From Persicaria tinctoria (lineage: Eukaryota; Streptophyta; Magnoliopsida; Caryophyllales; Polygonaceae): a stretch of DNA of 64,000 nucleotides. The position numbers and the translations under genes are program-made. This document shows positions 48,310-60,690 of this stretch, in pieces (position 1 is the stretch's first letter; each line of letters starts with the position of its first letter). The DNA is taken from NCBI GenBank assembly GCA_037127255.1, contig JBANSL010000016.1:8620501-8684500 (forward strand), read 5' to 3'. The notes below the pieces were generated by a model. The model ran no database searches and was not told where the DNA came from. It was given only the letters and a program-made list of their open reading frames with translations.

Positions 48310-49590
48310 ATGGAGCTTTCCGATTACATGGAAGCTCACATGCACCGAATGAGTGCACTCATGATGAGTGAACATCAACGGAGAGAGGAAGAGGATCAAT
48401 CCATCCATAGCGGTCCTCAAAATAAGCGTTAATACATAAATAGAGATAGATGAAGGACGTCTTAGTTGATAAAGGATTACTTTAATCCTAAGCCAACCTA
48501 TGATTCTCTTATGTTTCGAAGGCGCTATCGCATGCAACCAAGCTTGTTCAACCGCATCATGAATGATGTAGTACCACATGATTCATACTTTCAACTCACA
48601 AGAGATGCGGCAAAGAAGACTTCATTGTCACCTCATCAAAAGCTAACAAGTGCCCTACGCATGTTGGCCAACGATTGTTCGGTTGACTCCATGGATGAGT
48701 ATTGTTGGATGGGGGAGACCACATCGCTAGAGTGCTTGCGAAATTTTTGTAAGGTGATACTAAACATCTACGACCGTTGGTACCTCCGACAACCAAACCA
48801 AACAGATCTTAAAAGGTTGTTGGACAAGGCCAATAAGAGGGGCTTTCCAGGAATGACCAGATCCATAAATTGAATGCACTGGAAGTGAAAAATTGTCCTA
48901 CTGCTCATGTCGGGCAATACACCGGGTTCAAAGGAAAATCGACTATCGTCCTTGAGGTTGTGGCATCGTATGAAACTTGTATTTGACATGTTTTTTTTGG
49001 CACTTTCGGATCCAACAACTATCTAAACACCCTAGGATACTCCCCAATATTTGATAATGTTGTCAATGGAGAAACTCCTATCGTCCAATTCAAGGTAAAT
49101 AGTCGCAATTACAACCAATGTTATTATTTAGCCGATGACATTTACCCTTCATGGGCCACGTTTGTCAAAACTATTAGTAGTCCAGATACTCCTGAGAAAG
49201 CTCTATTTTCTCAATTGCAAGAGGCATATCACAAAGATGTTGAAAGAGCTTTTGGGATACTTCAAGCTAGATGGGCTATTGTAGATGGTCCGGCTAGAGT
49301 TTGGGATACCTAAACTCTCGGAAAAATATTGCTTGCATGTATTGTTCTTCACAACATGATCATTGAAGATGAGTACGTGGAAGATGAACATGGTGAGGTT
49401 GGAAGTGTAGTGGTTGACTATGAAATAAGCACACATGCGTCTTTTGAGGTTGGTCGGGATAGACCAACATTGGAAGAATATATGTGTAATCACAATCGTA
49501 TTCCTGACACAAATATCTACCACTCCATCCGGAATGATCTTGTCAAACATATTTGGACACGTTTTGGATCACGCACCCAAAACTATTAGC
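48310..49590 (+). pseudogene. PIF/Harbinger transposase, decayed
   Basis: This is the DDE transposase of the PIF/Harbinger superfamily ('plant transposon protein' type). The intact stretch at 48466-48873 shows 'FRRRYRMQPSLFNRIMNDV', 'DEYCWMGETTSLECLRNFC' and 'RGFPGM'. The classic 'IDCMHWKWKNCP' motif is broken by TGA for Cys at about 48871. After a frameshift near 48985 come 'YYLADDIYPSW' and 'KDVERAFGILQARWAIV', then a TAA near 49312, then 'LGKILLACIVLHNMIIEDE' to the stop at 49587. No terminal inverted repeats were matched to it. Confidence 0.85.
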
Positions 49591-49599
49591 ATGTTTTTT

Positions 49600-50396
49600 T
49601 TATTGTTCTCATGAGCCACTGTTTTTGGCTACTTTCATTTCATTTATGTAGTTCCTTTGTTTTGTTAAGTTATTTTTCCAATATTCATCTTTGAATATTT
49701 TTTTTTGGTTCTCAATCTTTGTATGCATACCCAGGGCCGGACCTGAGATTTCAAAGGCCCGAGTCGAGATACGAAAATAGGCCCTTTACTTCTTTTTTTT
49801 TAAACCACTATCGAACCATCAAAAAAGCATATTCCTAGTCTAATATGTTAGACTCTAATAAAAAAAACTTGTTATCAAATAGATGTATCCAACTTATTAG
49901 GACAATTTATTCCTACGAAACCTAGCTCAATAATGGTAACCATATAGCATAAAAAACATTGAATGGAGAACCAAAATAATACTAAAGTAGTTGACAACTA
50001 AATGTAGAGAAATAGGAAAAAGAGATGAACTTGGAACAATATTAGGATTAGACTATAAAATCAAAATAATTTAATCAAATTATTAGCAACAAAAACTAAA
50101 AATTATGAATTTACAATTTAGCACCAAGTCAATGAAAAAGACAAAAACAAAAATAGGCTTACTATTAAAATCCTAATTCCTGAACAATAATTCCTAAATC
50201 CCAATTAGCAGTTCAAGGCCAAAGACAATTGAACAAGATTTCAACTTCATCCCCCAAATAAAAAGGGAACACAAAGTGTCTAATCAGTAAAAAAAACATA
50301 TCTTACTCCGTTGAACTTGTTGATATAAAGATTTAAACTTTTTATTGAAAGCATGTTTGGCCTGTTGGACCTATTATTTTAATCCTCCTTTATTTA
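49600..50396. other. AT-rich DNA downstream of the Harbinger transposase
   Basis: 'cagggccggacc' at 49732 resembles a hAT terminus but no partner was found. No gene supported. Confidence 0.3.
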
Positions 50397-51287
50397 GGCC
50401 ATGTTTATCGTTGACTGTGTACCGATACTAGGATGTAGAAATATAATAAAATAATGAGAAAGGGGAAGGTTGGGATACTAGGGGAATACCTGCCAAGTAT
50501 CGATACTTGGAGGAAATTAAAAGGGGTGTGTCAAAGTTGTACCGTTAAACATCGGATGAATTGTGCAACTTTGACAGCATTTGGACACACTTCATACATT
50601 TATTTGCATTCATAAGGGAGAGCTGATGGGTGACACGAGTCGCGCATCAGACGGTAGAGATTAATCATGGGGAGATTCGTTTTACATATTTTAAATATAT
50701 TTTTTGGTATAAAAAATATATAGAATTAAAAAAAATACTATTATACTATATTCATTTTTCTCTACACATAGACATCAATTTTGAATATTTTTGAACATAT
50801 TTTGAAATTTTTTTTTTTAACAATTATATAAAAGAATACCGAAAAAAATATTTTTAAATAGTAAGAATAAATAATTTAATAAGTTATTTTAATTTTTTGG
50901 AATAAAATATTATTTAATGTTTGAAAATTGTTAATAATGTGTTATCTTTGGTGCAATGTATTTTTAATTAATCCATGAAGTTCGACTTGTTAAAAAAAAT
51001 TAAGTGTTGGGTTATATATATTTAGTCTTATTTTAGTTTATAAAAAATATTAAATTAACAATAATATTTTAATTATAAAAAAATGAATATAATAATATAA
51101 TCGAGAATGGAAAAAATTATTAGAGAGGGGTATATTTGTAAATTGAATTGATAGGAAATGATGAGTTTTGGGATGCTATTGATATAGTGGAAAAAGTGAG
51201 AATAGGATGCTAGGATGATGTGGCGGAAAAAGATGAATAAAATATTAGTATTCCTGGTATTCCTAGTATCCCTTGATAAACATGACC
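50397..51287. mobile_element. Non-autonomous TIR element (891 bp)
   Basis: Ends 'ggccatgtttatc' and 'gataaacatgacc' are inverted repeats with one mismatch, and 'gatactagga' words repeat just inside both ends. Flanking trinucleotides (TTA left, TTG right) would suit a PIF/Harbinger element imperfectly. Interior non-coding and AT-rich. Confidence 0.55.
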
Positions 51288-51312
51288 TTGTGTGTGTGTG
51301 TGTCTATATATA

Positions 51313-51446
51313 TATATAGTGGTTCCCTTGTGCACACCCCTTAGAGTGTATCTTGTGCATAAATAATAGCCATAGATCTTCATGGAGTCAAGGGTTAACA
51401 ATGCGCCACATGGTACAAATTTAAAAAAAAAAAAAAAAAACCAGGC
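51313..51446. mobile_element. Left-end fragment of a TA-anchored inverted-repeat element
   Basis: 'ttgtgcacaccccttagagt' begins at 51328 with the same TA-rich flank as the complete copy at 28013. The sequence stops where the outer CACTA-like end begins. Confidence 0.6.
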
Positions 51447-51599
51447 TCACTACTAAAATAGTTTGATATAGCGACGGATATTAGAGACGGATTTCACTTG
51501 TAGCTAATTATGTCCCTATTAGAGATGAGTTTTGGAACAAAATGTCATAATCGACGCTACCACGGATGGAGATGAAGGAGACACTAGTACAAAAATGGT

Positions 51600-52400
51600 T
51601 TTAGACAACACCTTATAGACAACGGTTTTTGAAATAATGTTGTCTATATTGGCAGAAATTATAGTTTTTGGGGGCGCACAACGGTTATTAGTTATAACCG
51701 TTGTCTTTGTAATTGCAAAGACAACGTATATATAAAGAACCGTTGTCATACATATAGAAGACATCTCAAAGAATACGGTTGACAGAACCGTTGTCTATGT
51801 ACAAATGAAACCGTTGTCTTTCTAATTACAAAGACAACGAATATACAAAAAACAGTTGTCATAGATATAGAGGACATATCACAGAATACGATTGACAGAA
51901 CCGTTGTTTATGACCAATTAAAACCGTTGTCTTTGTTATTGTAAAGACAACGGATATAGTAAGAACCGTTGTCATAGATATAGGGGACATATCAAAGAAT
52001 ACGATTGACATAACCGTTTTTTATGACCAATTAAAACCGTTGTCTTTGTTATTGTAAAGACAACGAATATAATAAGAATCGTTGTCATAGATATTGAGAC
52101 AACTCAAATAACACGATTGACAGAACCGTTTTTTATGACCAATTAAAACCGTTGTCTTCGTTATTATAAAGACAACGAATATAGTAATAACCGTTGTCAT
52201 AGATATCGAGAAATCTCAAATAATACGATTGACATAACCATTGTCTATGCCCAATTAAAACCGTTGTCTTTGTAATTATAAAGACAACGAATATATAAAT
52301 AACCATTGTTATATATATATAAAGGACATCTCAAATAATATGGTTGATAGAACTGTTGTATTTGTCCACCTAAAACCGTGGTCTATGCCCAATTTATATT
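51600..52400. repeat. Left subterminal repeats of the inner CACTA element
   Basis: At least fifteen 'accgttgtc(t/a)' or inverted 'gacaacg' motifs. Many are paired as 'aaaccgttgtctttgt...aaagacaacga', giving short hairpins every 90-100 bases. CACTA transposases bind such motifs. Confidence 0.9.
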
Positions 52401-52449
52401 CTCAAATTAAAATAAATAAGTAAAAAAGAAGTAAAATATCTGATTTTAA

Positions 52450-54584
52450 TTAAGGAAAAGAAAATCCCTCCTAATCCATCCTCTCCCGTGAAAACGCACA
52501 GTACGTGCCCTAGCAAGGTTCTCTCTTCCGACCTCCTGTCAATCGGCGAAGAAAAGCTTGTTAGATTGACGATTCTTCACACAATCGAGATTCTTCTACT
52601 CCCAAACTCTCCTTCATCTCCATCCGTGGTCCAAGATTCTTCCTCAAGCCACACCAAGTTTGGTAAGTGTTCTATCTTTTCCTCATCTATGGCCAGCAAG
52701 GTTCTATCTTCCTACACTCCCGAACTCTTTTCAATTGAAGATGACAAGCCCCCTGCACTCTTTCAACTCCCTTTTGAATGCTAGGTTTCTTCAGAATTTG
52801 TTGAATTAAAGGCGATAACCACCCACCCGGCCACCCCTTGTCCTGTCTTAATCCAAAACAGAGAAAAAAGTACCTTTCTTGTACTGTTAGTTTTTTTTTT
52901 TTTTGTCGGGAACTACAACAGCATTGTAGGGTGTTTTGATCCCTTCCTAATTGTGTTTTTCTTTGCAATTGGGTGCAAGAACTGTACGTGGAACATCTTG
53001 CCAAAAAAAAAGCGCCCTAACTGCAACTATAAGGTGCGTTTTTAGAGTGTTTTATGTTTCTTATTATGCTTATTCTTGTCAAGAACAAATTTTTACAGTA
53101 ATTAATGGTTCATCTGACATTGTTAAAGTGTTACTGTCATTGGAATTTTAGATAATATTCTTGCATAACATTCGGATTCGCTAGTCACACTCTAAGACCT
53201 GCTGAGAGGCATGGATGTCTTTAGAAATCACTTAGGACTTACATATTTTGAAAGCGTAAAATGTGGATATATATATACTTTGTTTAAACCTTTCGGTCGA
53301 AGGTCCTAGAATGTGTGGAACAAGTATGAACCCACTTCTTTTTGTATAAAAGAGATCCTCGGTAGTTGATACAGAAACAGAATTAAAAGCTCGAATTTAT
53401 AAGCAATGTAGTCCATAATATCAACTCTGAATTTTCTGTATGACTGAATAAAAGATGGCATGATTAGAAAAAGAAATTCATGCTTATGTGGTTGATCTAA
53501 CAGATTAGGATACAGTTCCTCCTAATAAATTTTGTGGTTTTCTTTCTAACTATGGTTATTTTTTCGATTTATTGGCAGAGAGAATCTGCATTGAAAAAGA
53601 AGCAAGATGAACTTCTAAACAAGAATAAATCAGACTTGCAAGCCCGGTTGCTTCTTCTGGTGGTAAGGTTTGCATCGTCGTTCTATTCTTGGTTACAAGT
53701 CGGATTGTAATATTGCGAACTCCAACTTTTATAAGAAGCAAACCGTTAGAGAAGCTAAACCTAGGCATTTTGAGAAACCAAGAAAATTAAGGTACTTATG
53801 TTAGGAGCTATATATGTTAGGTGAAAACATATACAACCATAACAGTTAAGACCTGTTTGGATATGGCTATCCTCGCTCCATTCAACACTCAAAGATTGAC
53901 TTAAGAAGGGAGGAGCTAGAGTAAGGACCTGTTTGGTTGAAAACTAAAGGAGAAGAGAGCTGAGATACAAATTTGTGTCACAGGTCTATAACCCAACAGA
54001 CATGACAAACTGTGGGCTTTATAGAACACTAAAATCTGGAAAGACATATCATTAATTTGTGTATAAGTTCTGAAATTATATAAGTTCTGAAATTATATAC
54101 TTTGCATAAGTTCTGAAATTATAAGTTCTGAAATTATATAAGTTCTGAAATTATAAGTGTAAGAAGACTCAAGGCTGAATGTATAAGTTCTGAAATTATA
54201 TATACTTTGCATAGAACTCTAAAATCTGTGGGCTTTAAGCTTTAAGAAGATGAGGACTTGCAGCTTCCTAATATGGGCTTTCCAACTATCTTCCATTTGT
54301 AACATATAGAAAACGAAATAAGCATGTATAAGTTCTAAAATTATATGACAACTAGGCTGAATTGATTTCACACGGTTTTTCTGAACTTGGGTGTCCGGTG
54401 TCCGATTGAGCTCCATGATACCTTTCCGAATAGGGAATTCGCTCACGAATCAAACTCACAGTTGCTGTGACGTATGGACTTTTTCGGGCATTTGAGCTTG
54501 TTTCAGGACTTAAAATGCCATTTTATTAATGTTTTTCTTGTTTTTTCAGCAATTTCAATTTTTATCTTTTATCTCTTGTCTTTC

Positions 54585-54623
<39 letters not shown>

Positions 54624-54730
54624 AAAAGGAGTATTATCTTATCATTCATATGGTTATTTATTTTTTTCCAGGAATGGCTTTTGGAATTTCTCAATAGTCC
54701 AACAACACTTCTATCTATCGGGTAAGTTCT
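52450..54730 (+). other. Inner CACTA 5' interior, possible captured exons
   Basis: Short frames at 52488-52784 (Ser/Pro-rich) and a putative exon after 'tattggcag' at about 53578 ('ESALKKKQDELLNKNKSDLQ') might be captured host sequence or the element's own leader exons. No domain recognised. A CA microsatellite lies at 54590-54620. Confidence 0.3.
54058..54206. repeat. 'ataagttctgaaattat' tandem repeats
   Basis: Seven copies of 'ataagttctgaaattat', some separated by 'atactttgc', inside the inner CACTA element. Confidence 0.88.
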
Positions 54731-54800
54731 TTGGACATTCTCTCTTGTTTTGTTGAAATTTTATGCGCTTTTATTTGTTTTTATCCCTCACTTTTGTGGT
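54731..54800. repeat. Direct repeat bordering the captured block, left
   Basis: 'attctctcttgttttgttga' through 'tttatttgtttttatccctc' is closely similar to 58169-58229. The two copies bracket the captured LINE and host-gene block. Confidence 0.75.
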
Positions 54801-54958
54801 TCTTTGCACATTTAATTTGAAGTGAACGAGTATTTTAATTTTTTTCTAGAAATGTTCAAGTTATCCAAACATGGTATGTAAGCCCTGCTAGATACACTTA
54901 TGACTTAGCTTCATTAGGCTCAAGTCCATACACAGTAGCAAACTCCTCTAGATATTTC

Positions 54959-55370
54959 CTATGTTGAGGTGTCACAAAGCGTCCCAAAATTCCCTTCCCG
55001 AGCCTTTTCATTATAAGCATAAACAAAAGTTACCACAATTTGAAAGTTCCCATCCTGGCTTGCAACTTGGCATTGTATAAATTGATTTCCCAATGGAACC
55101 CAAATGCTCACATTTGCAGCCCATGGATCCCACGAGAGCCACATTCGTCCATTCTCTGTGTTCACTCTATTGATTGCATTTATCCAGTCTCTCGGCATAC
55201 TTTTCAGCATCTCATTCTCACCCTTTTCAACACCTCATTCTCACCCTTTCCTGTCATTTTCAGCACCTCATTCTCACCCTTTTCTGTCATTTATGTCATT
55301 GAAGCCCCTAAAGTTCCAAGCTCCTATCTTAAGACTGGTCATAATCCACTCCTTTTCAGGCTGCTACTAC
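54959..55370 (-). pseudogene. LINE endonuclease fragment 1 in CACTA
   Basis: From about 55350 the minus strand reads 'GAWNFRGFND', the start of a plant L1 endonuclease. It then runs through a short duplicated 'KGENEVLK' stretch and stops into 'RMWLSWDPWAANVSIWVP' and 'FQIVVTFVYAYNEKAREG' (55210-54959). It lacks the rest of ORF2. Confidence 0.7.
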
Positions 55371-55674
55371 CTGGCTTGATTCTGTCGGCTCCAACATCAA
55401 TAGTCGGGCTTTTTCATTGCCTTGTTGATCCCCTTTACTTTTACTTCTATTCTTCTCTGGGTTGTTAGACGGTTTTCTGCCTTCTTCTTCAGTAAACCTG
55501 TTGCTCGTGTGTATTTTAAACCATGATATGAAACATTTGCTTTGTATATAGTGTATACTTATACACCTTCCATTCTCCCAAATAATTTTATTATCCTATC
55601 AGTATCAAATATGTAGACAATTTTTTAGCCTAATGCACGAAAAACACAAGGACTTTCCAATCAAGTTTAGGCAT

Positions 55675-56760
55675 TTAAAATGAGAGCATTTGTGGCTCAA
55701 TCTCACAGGACTTCTGAAAATTGTGCATTTGTGGCTCAATCCCCTCAACAGAACTCGCTTCCACCCCCTCATCATCAATCAGTTTATGTACCTTGTTCCT
55801 TCGCTGCCTACCTGAAGCTTTCTTATGAAAAAACTTTGTATTTCGATCACCACATGTAAACTCGTTTGCCCTTGCCCTTTGAAACCACATCACCTCCTCC
55901 CTCTCCACCAGCTCCCTCTCTTGCGCCTCAAGCCTTCGCCTCTCCCTCACCAGCTCACTTCTCATTCCATTTCGCCCTATCTCTTCCAACCTCCCTCTAA
56001 CTTTCTGTAATTGAAACCTCACATTCCCAAATGAAGCTTTATCCCAATCTCTCAACTCATCTGCACATCTCCTGATCTTCCCCGCTATTCCTCTCTCCCC
56101 ATTCCCTTGTGTCAATCCTGTATTCCTCCATCTGTTCTCAATGATCTCCCAACAATTTTCATCCCTGAACCACATCGCTTCAAATCTGAATGGCCTCGGT
56201 CTTGGCCTCCTCTCCGCCTCCACACCATCCAGCCCCACCAAAATGGGAACATGGTCTGATCTGCACTTAACCAAATGGGACAGCTGAATTTTCGGGTACA
56301 TATCTACCATTGCTTGATTGCAGAATGCCATATCTAATCTCTCTTGAATAAATCCCTCCTCACGCCCATTATCCCACGTGAATCGGCTCCCTAAGAAAGC
56401 CAACTCACTCAATCCACACTCCTCAACCACCTCCCTGAACTTCAATATAAGGCCAAAATCAGCCTCATTCTCACCTCTTTTATCCTCCAAAGAGGTGAAC
56501 AAGTTGAAATCTCCCATACACAACCAAGCACCGTGTGGGTCCTCGTATAATCGTCTAAGCAGGCTAAGAGTGAATTGCTTCTCTCCACTTCATGCCCATC
56601 TGTAGAGTCCCGTGAAGCGCCATTCAAGGCCACCTTCTTCTAACTTGACATCCGCATCTATATGATGCCTTGTGTACGAGCGAACTCCTACCTTCACATC
56701 CTTCTCCCAGAATAGCGCCAATCCCCCTGCCCTACCAATGCCTCCTGGCGAACGTGACTT
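55675..56760 (-). pseudogene. LINE endonuclease fragment 2 in CACTA
   Basis: The minus strand reads 'IGRAGGLALFWEKDVKVG' near 56740. An open frame from 56523 follows with 'WLCMGDFNLFTSLEDKRG', 'FTWDNGR', 'RSDHVPI' and 'CGDRNTKFFHKKASGRQR', which marks the endonuclease and the lead-in to reverse transcriptase. The frame ends with a short duplication ('EIEPQM' twice). No reverse transcriptase follows; it is a piece carried by the CACTA element. Confidence 0.82.
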
Positions 56761-56807
56761 GTTTAGATTATGCAGATTTGAATATGACTCAAATGCTCAC
56801 ATCGTTA

Positions 56808-57429
56808 GACGATGTTAATCGCCTATGAAGCTCATTCAATATTGCATGTTCTGAATCTAATCTCTTCACTGCAGCGTTGACAACATGTTCTGCTTCAGAG
56901 AGTTTGATTTGGAGAGCATCCATTTCTTGTCTTAGAGCCTGTGTAGAAAATATATCATCAAGTTTTTGTTTATCGTAAAAACATATCACTAGCAAACAAA
57001 ATTGCATACCTTGACACGATCCTCATTTTTAACTTTCTGGTCCAGTGCCTCTTGAACACCTTGCTTTTTAGTATTGGCAAGTAGCAGCTGATCACGCATC
57101 TGTTTTGATTGCTTTATTTCACGTATCAACTTCTTTTCCTCACTCAAAGGTACTGTCTCATGTTGTATTGTATGCTCCATATTAGATATCTGTTTCCCCA
57201 CCATTGCATCAATGTCAGAACAAATCAAAAAATCAAGATATGAGTAAGCTTCATTAAAGCAAATACGCACCTTGCTATCTAAATCTTCAATTGTCATTGC
57301 ATCCTTTGTAATGTTGACCAATAATTAAGCAGATTCAATTTCCTTCCTTTTCGCTCTAAACAAGTCACGTGCAACTCTTTCTTCTACTACGACACCTTGC
57401 TGGTCAGCTCTCAATTTTTGACAAGCCTC
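56808..57429 (-). pseudogene. Captured host gene fragment, proton-pump-interactor-like
   Basis: Three phase-0 exons are visible on the minus strand: 57271-57429, 57010-57189 and about 56808-56938, with GT..AG introns between. They read 'EACQKLRADQQGVVVEER', 'AKRKEIESA' then a stop, 'TIEDLDSKV', then 'ISNMEHTIQHETVPLSEEKK' and 'LIREIKQSKQMRDQLL', then 'ALRQEMDALQIKLSEAEH'. This matches the coiled-coil family that includes proton pump interactor 1, which regulates the plasma-membrane H+-ATPase. Introns are kept, so capture was at the DNA level. The fragment has an in-frame stop and lacks both ends of the protein. Confidence 0.7.
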
Positions 57430-57457
57430 CTGATAAAATGAAACATTCATACATTTA

Positions 57458-57652
57458 ACTGCTTATATAGTGGAAGGAACATATGCACAATTCAGTACTT
57501 TGACAATAATCTCTGCTTCACGTTTTTTCTTCAAGTTGAATCTCAGCTAATATAATTTGTCCCGTTAGCTTTTCATCATCAAAGTGATCAAGTAGTCAAA
57601 TGGTGCTTTCACTGCTTATATAGTGGAAGGAACATATGCACAATTCAGTACT
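57458..57652. repeat. 42-bp direct repeat in the captured block
   Basis: 'actgcttatatagtggaagg' and the 22 bases after it occur at 57458-57499 and again at 57611-57652, inside intron-like sequence of the captured gene fragment. Confidence 0.9.
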
Positions 57653-58165
57653 CTGACACTCTCCCCATCAAATCCAGCAGTGGTAGATCCCTCAAGAGAA
57701 GAGGTTGATCCTTCATCCACATTAGTTCCAACTGTTGGAACAAATCCATTCAATGCAATCCCACCATTTATATCACCCTCCGTGAATCCATTGCGCTAGG
57801 CCAAGATTGTATTCAAACACATATACACATGACCACGATTGATAAGTAAGAATAGATGTTTACTCGCCTTAGTTCCTCTCTTCAACAGTCCAATGGCGAC
57901 TACCACCTCCCTACACCTTGCCTCCCGTACTGAATCACATTACTCGCATAAATTAGATTAATCTTAAATTAGAATAATCTTAAATACAAGGCTAGGGGTG
58001 GAAGAGTTCAATCTCCCCAATTAGGGATAGTAACTATCAAATTAGAATATTCTTAAAGTTTCCCTAACTTACACATCTCATGAAAAAGAGTTTTATCTTT
58101 TATCTCTAAATTAGAATAATCTTACAGGAAAATTGGAATTGAAGCTTTTTTAGGACTTAAATTGT

Positions 58166-58229
58166 CATTCTCTCTTGTTGTGTTGAAATTTTATGCACTT
58201 TTATTTGTTTTTATCATTCACTTTTGTGT
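58166..58229. repeat. Direct repeat bordering the captured block, right
   Basis: 'cattctctcttgttgtgttg' through 'ttgtttttatcattcac' matches 54731-54800. Confidence 0.75.
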
Positions 58230-58294
58230 TTCTTGTTTAGTTAAAAGTTATAAATTTTAATTTGATGCGTCTTTAAATCCATAATAGATTATAT

Positions 58295-60033
58295 ATGGAT
58301 CGTAGTTGGATTTTTGCAAATCGTTTATCACCGGAGTATACAAAAGGGGTGGAAGAGTTCATAACGTTTGCATTGAAACATGCCAAAGACAAAAGTAGGA
58401 TACAATGTCCATGTTTAGACTGTTGTCATGTGGAACGAGTAAATGAAAAAGATTTACGAGATCACTTGTTTGTAAATGGAATGGATAGATCTTACACAAA
58501 ATGGATTTGGCATGGTGAGGAAGGAGATCGATGTGTTCGCTTGGATGAATCTGATTGTGACACTGTTGGAGGTGATAACTATAAAGCTGGTAACTATGAA
58601 GCTAATCGATTAGAAGACATGGTAGATGTCATGAAAGAAAATTTTCAAGAAAATGCTAAGATCTTTGACAACTAGATGGATGATGCTCGAAAGCCACTAT
58701 ATGAGAATTGTACTAAATTCACAAGGTTGTCTGCTGTTTTGAAGTTTTATAATTTGAAAGCTGCTCATGGGTGGACCAATAAGAGCTTCACAGCCTTACT
58801 TGAAATTTTGAAAGATATGCTTCCAGAGGATAACGTACTTCCTAACTGTACCTACGAGGCGAGAAAGATGTTGCGTACGATGGGTATGGATTATGAGAGG
58901 ATACATGCATGTCGTAATGATTGTGTTTTGTATCGAGGAAATAATGCATCATTGCAGTATTGTCCAAATCCCGATTGTGGTGAACCGCGATACAAGAGAG
59001 AAGGTGTTCCTGCCAAGGTAGCATGGTATTTTCCGATCATACCAAGATTCAGACGCTTGTTCAACAACGTAGAAGATGCACAAAACATGACATGGCACGA
59101 AACTGGAAGGGAATGTGATGGAAAACTCAGACATCCAGCAGATTCTCCTCAGTGGAAGATGATTGACAATAAATATTCCGATTTTGGCGAAGAAAGCAGG
59201 AACTTGCGTCTTGCTCTCTCAACCGATGGAATGAACCCACATGGAGGCCTTAGTAGTATTCATAGTACTTGGCCTGTTCTGCTGGTGATATACAACCTTC
59301 CTCCGTGGTTATGCATGAAGCGTAAATACGTGATGTTATCTTTATTAATTTCTGGGCCAAGACAACCTGGGAATGATATAGATGTTTATTTGGCCCCTCT
59401 AATCGAGGATTTGAAACTCCTGTGGAATGATGGTGTTGAAGTATTTGATGTATATCGACGGGAAGCTTTTAATATGCGAGCGATGTTGTTTGGCACTATA
59501 TAAATGATTTCCCTGCTTATGGTAATTTGTGTGGTTATACGACGAAAGGACATTATGCATGCCCGATTTGTGAAGAAGACACGAGCTTCCTGCAGCTTCA
59601 TCATTATAAAAAGACGGTTTATCTTGGGCATCGACGATTTTTGCCCTCTTCCCATCGCTATCGCAAACTTCGGAAGGCTTTTAATGGAGAAACAGAAGAA
59701 GGAATAGCTCCAATACCATTAAGTGGTGAGCAAGTTCTTGATAAGGTGAAGGATCTTAATGTCAGGTATGGAAAAAAGAGTGTTAAGTCCTCTGGGAAGT
59801 CATCTGGGGAATTTAGTGGTTGGAAAAAGAGGTCGATATTTTTCGATCTACCTTATTGGAAGGATTTATTCGTGAGACATTGTCTTGATGTGATGCATAT
59901 CGAGAAGAATGTGTTTGATAGTCTTGTTGGTACACTACTTAATGTTTCGGGAAAGACGAAAGATGGCCTCAATGCTAGGCTAGACATGGTTGATATGAAA
60001 ATCAGACGAGAATGGTGTAATATTGATCGTTGA
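58295..60033 (+). pseudogene. Inner CACTA transposase (TnpD-like), broken and truncated
   Basis: TnpD-type proteins cut CACTA ends. The amino-terminal transposase-associated domain (58295-58675) has 'MDRSWIFANRLSPEYTKGVE' and 'CPCLDCCHVERV'. A TAG at 58673 ends it, in frame with the next part. The transposase_21-type domain (58676-59503) shows 'GMDYERIHACRNDCVLYRG', 'MTWHETGRECDGKLRHPADS' and 'LALSTDGMNPHG'. A frameshift near 59500 leads into 'NLCGYTTKGHYACPICEEDT' and 'RHCLDVMHIEKNVFDSLVGT'. The protein ends after 'REWCNIDR' at 60033, where subterminal repeats begin, so the usual carboxyl domain is missing. Confidence 0.9.
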
Positions 60034-60690
60034 AAATTTTGGAGTCTCATAGACAACAGCTAAATGTAGTTTAGACAACGGGTATTTGGTACATACACAA
60101 TGGTTGAAATATACATATACAATGGTTAGATTGTACATAGACAACGGTTATAGTCCACCTAGACAACACTTAGATTGTACATAAACAACAGTTATATAAC
60201 ACATAATCAACGGTTTAATTGCACATAAACAACGGTTATAACTGTGTAATATTGATCGTTGAAAATTTTGGAGTCTCATAGACAACGGTTATATAGTATC
60301 TTAGACAATGGTTATTTGGTACATACACAATGGTTGAAATATACATATACAACAGTTATATTGTACATAGACAACGGTTATAGTCCACCTAGACAACAAT
60401 TAGATTGTACATAAACAACGGTTATATAACACATAATCAACGGTTTAATTGCACATAAACAACGGTTATATGACACATAAACAACGGTTATAACTGTGTA
60501 ATATTGATCGTTGAAAATTTTGGAGTCTCATAGACAACGGTTATATAGTATCTTAGACAATGGTTATAACCGTTGTTTATAAGAACCGTTGTCATAGCTC
60601 CAACCGTTGTTTCATCTAAAACCGCACTGACATAGACAACAGTGCAATAACCATTGTCTATGTTAATAAATAACCGTTGTCATAGACCTT
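60015..60690. repeat. Right subterminal repeats with embedded tandem units
   Basis: Three tandem units begin 'gtgtaatattgatcgttgaa' at 60015, 60244 and 60496 (periods 229 and 252). Each contains many 'gacaacggtt' type motifs. The first unit overlaps the end of the transposase frame. Confidence 0.9.

Noticed and set aside
49732..50230. hAT element beginning 'cagggccggacc'
   Set aside because: Only one end resembles a hAT terminus; no inverted partner or 8-bp duplication was found.
51582..52400. CRISPR-like or satellite array
   Set aside because: The regularly spaced 'accgttgtc' motifs occur in both orientations next to a CACTA terminus, with no conserved repeat-spacer structure; they are subterminal repeats.
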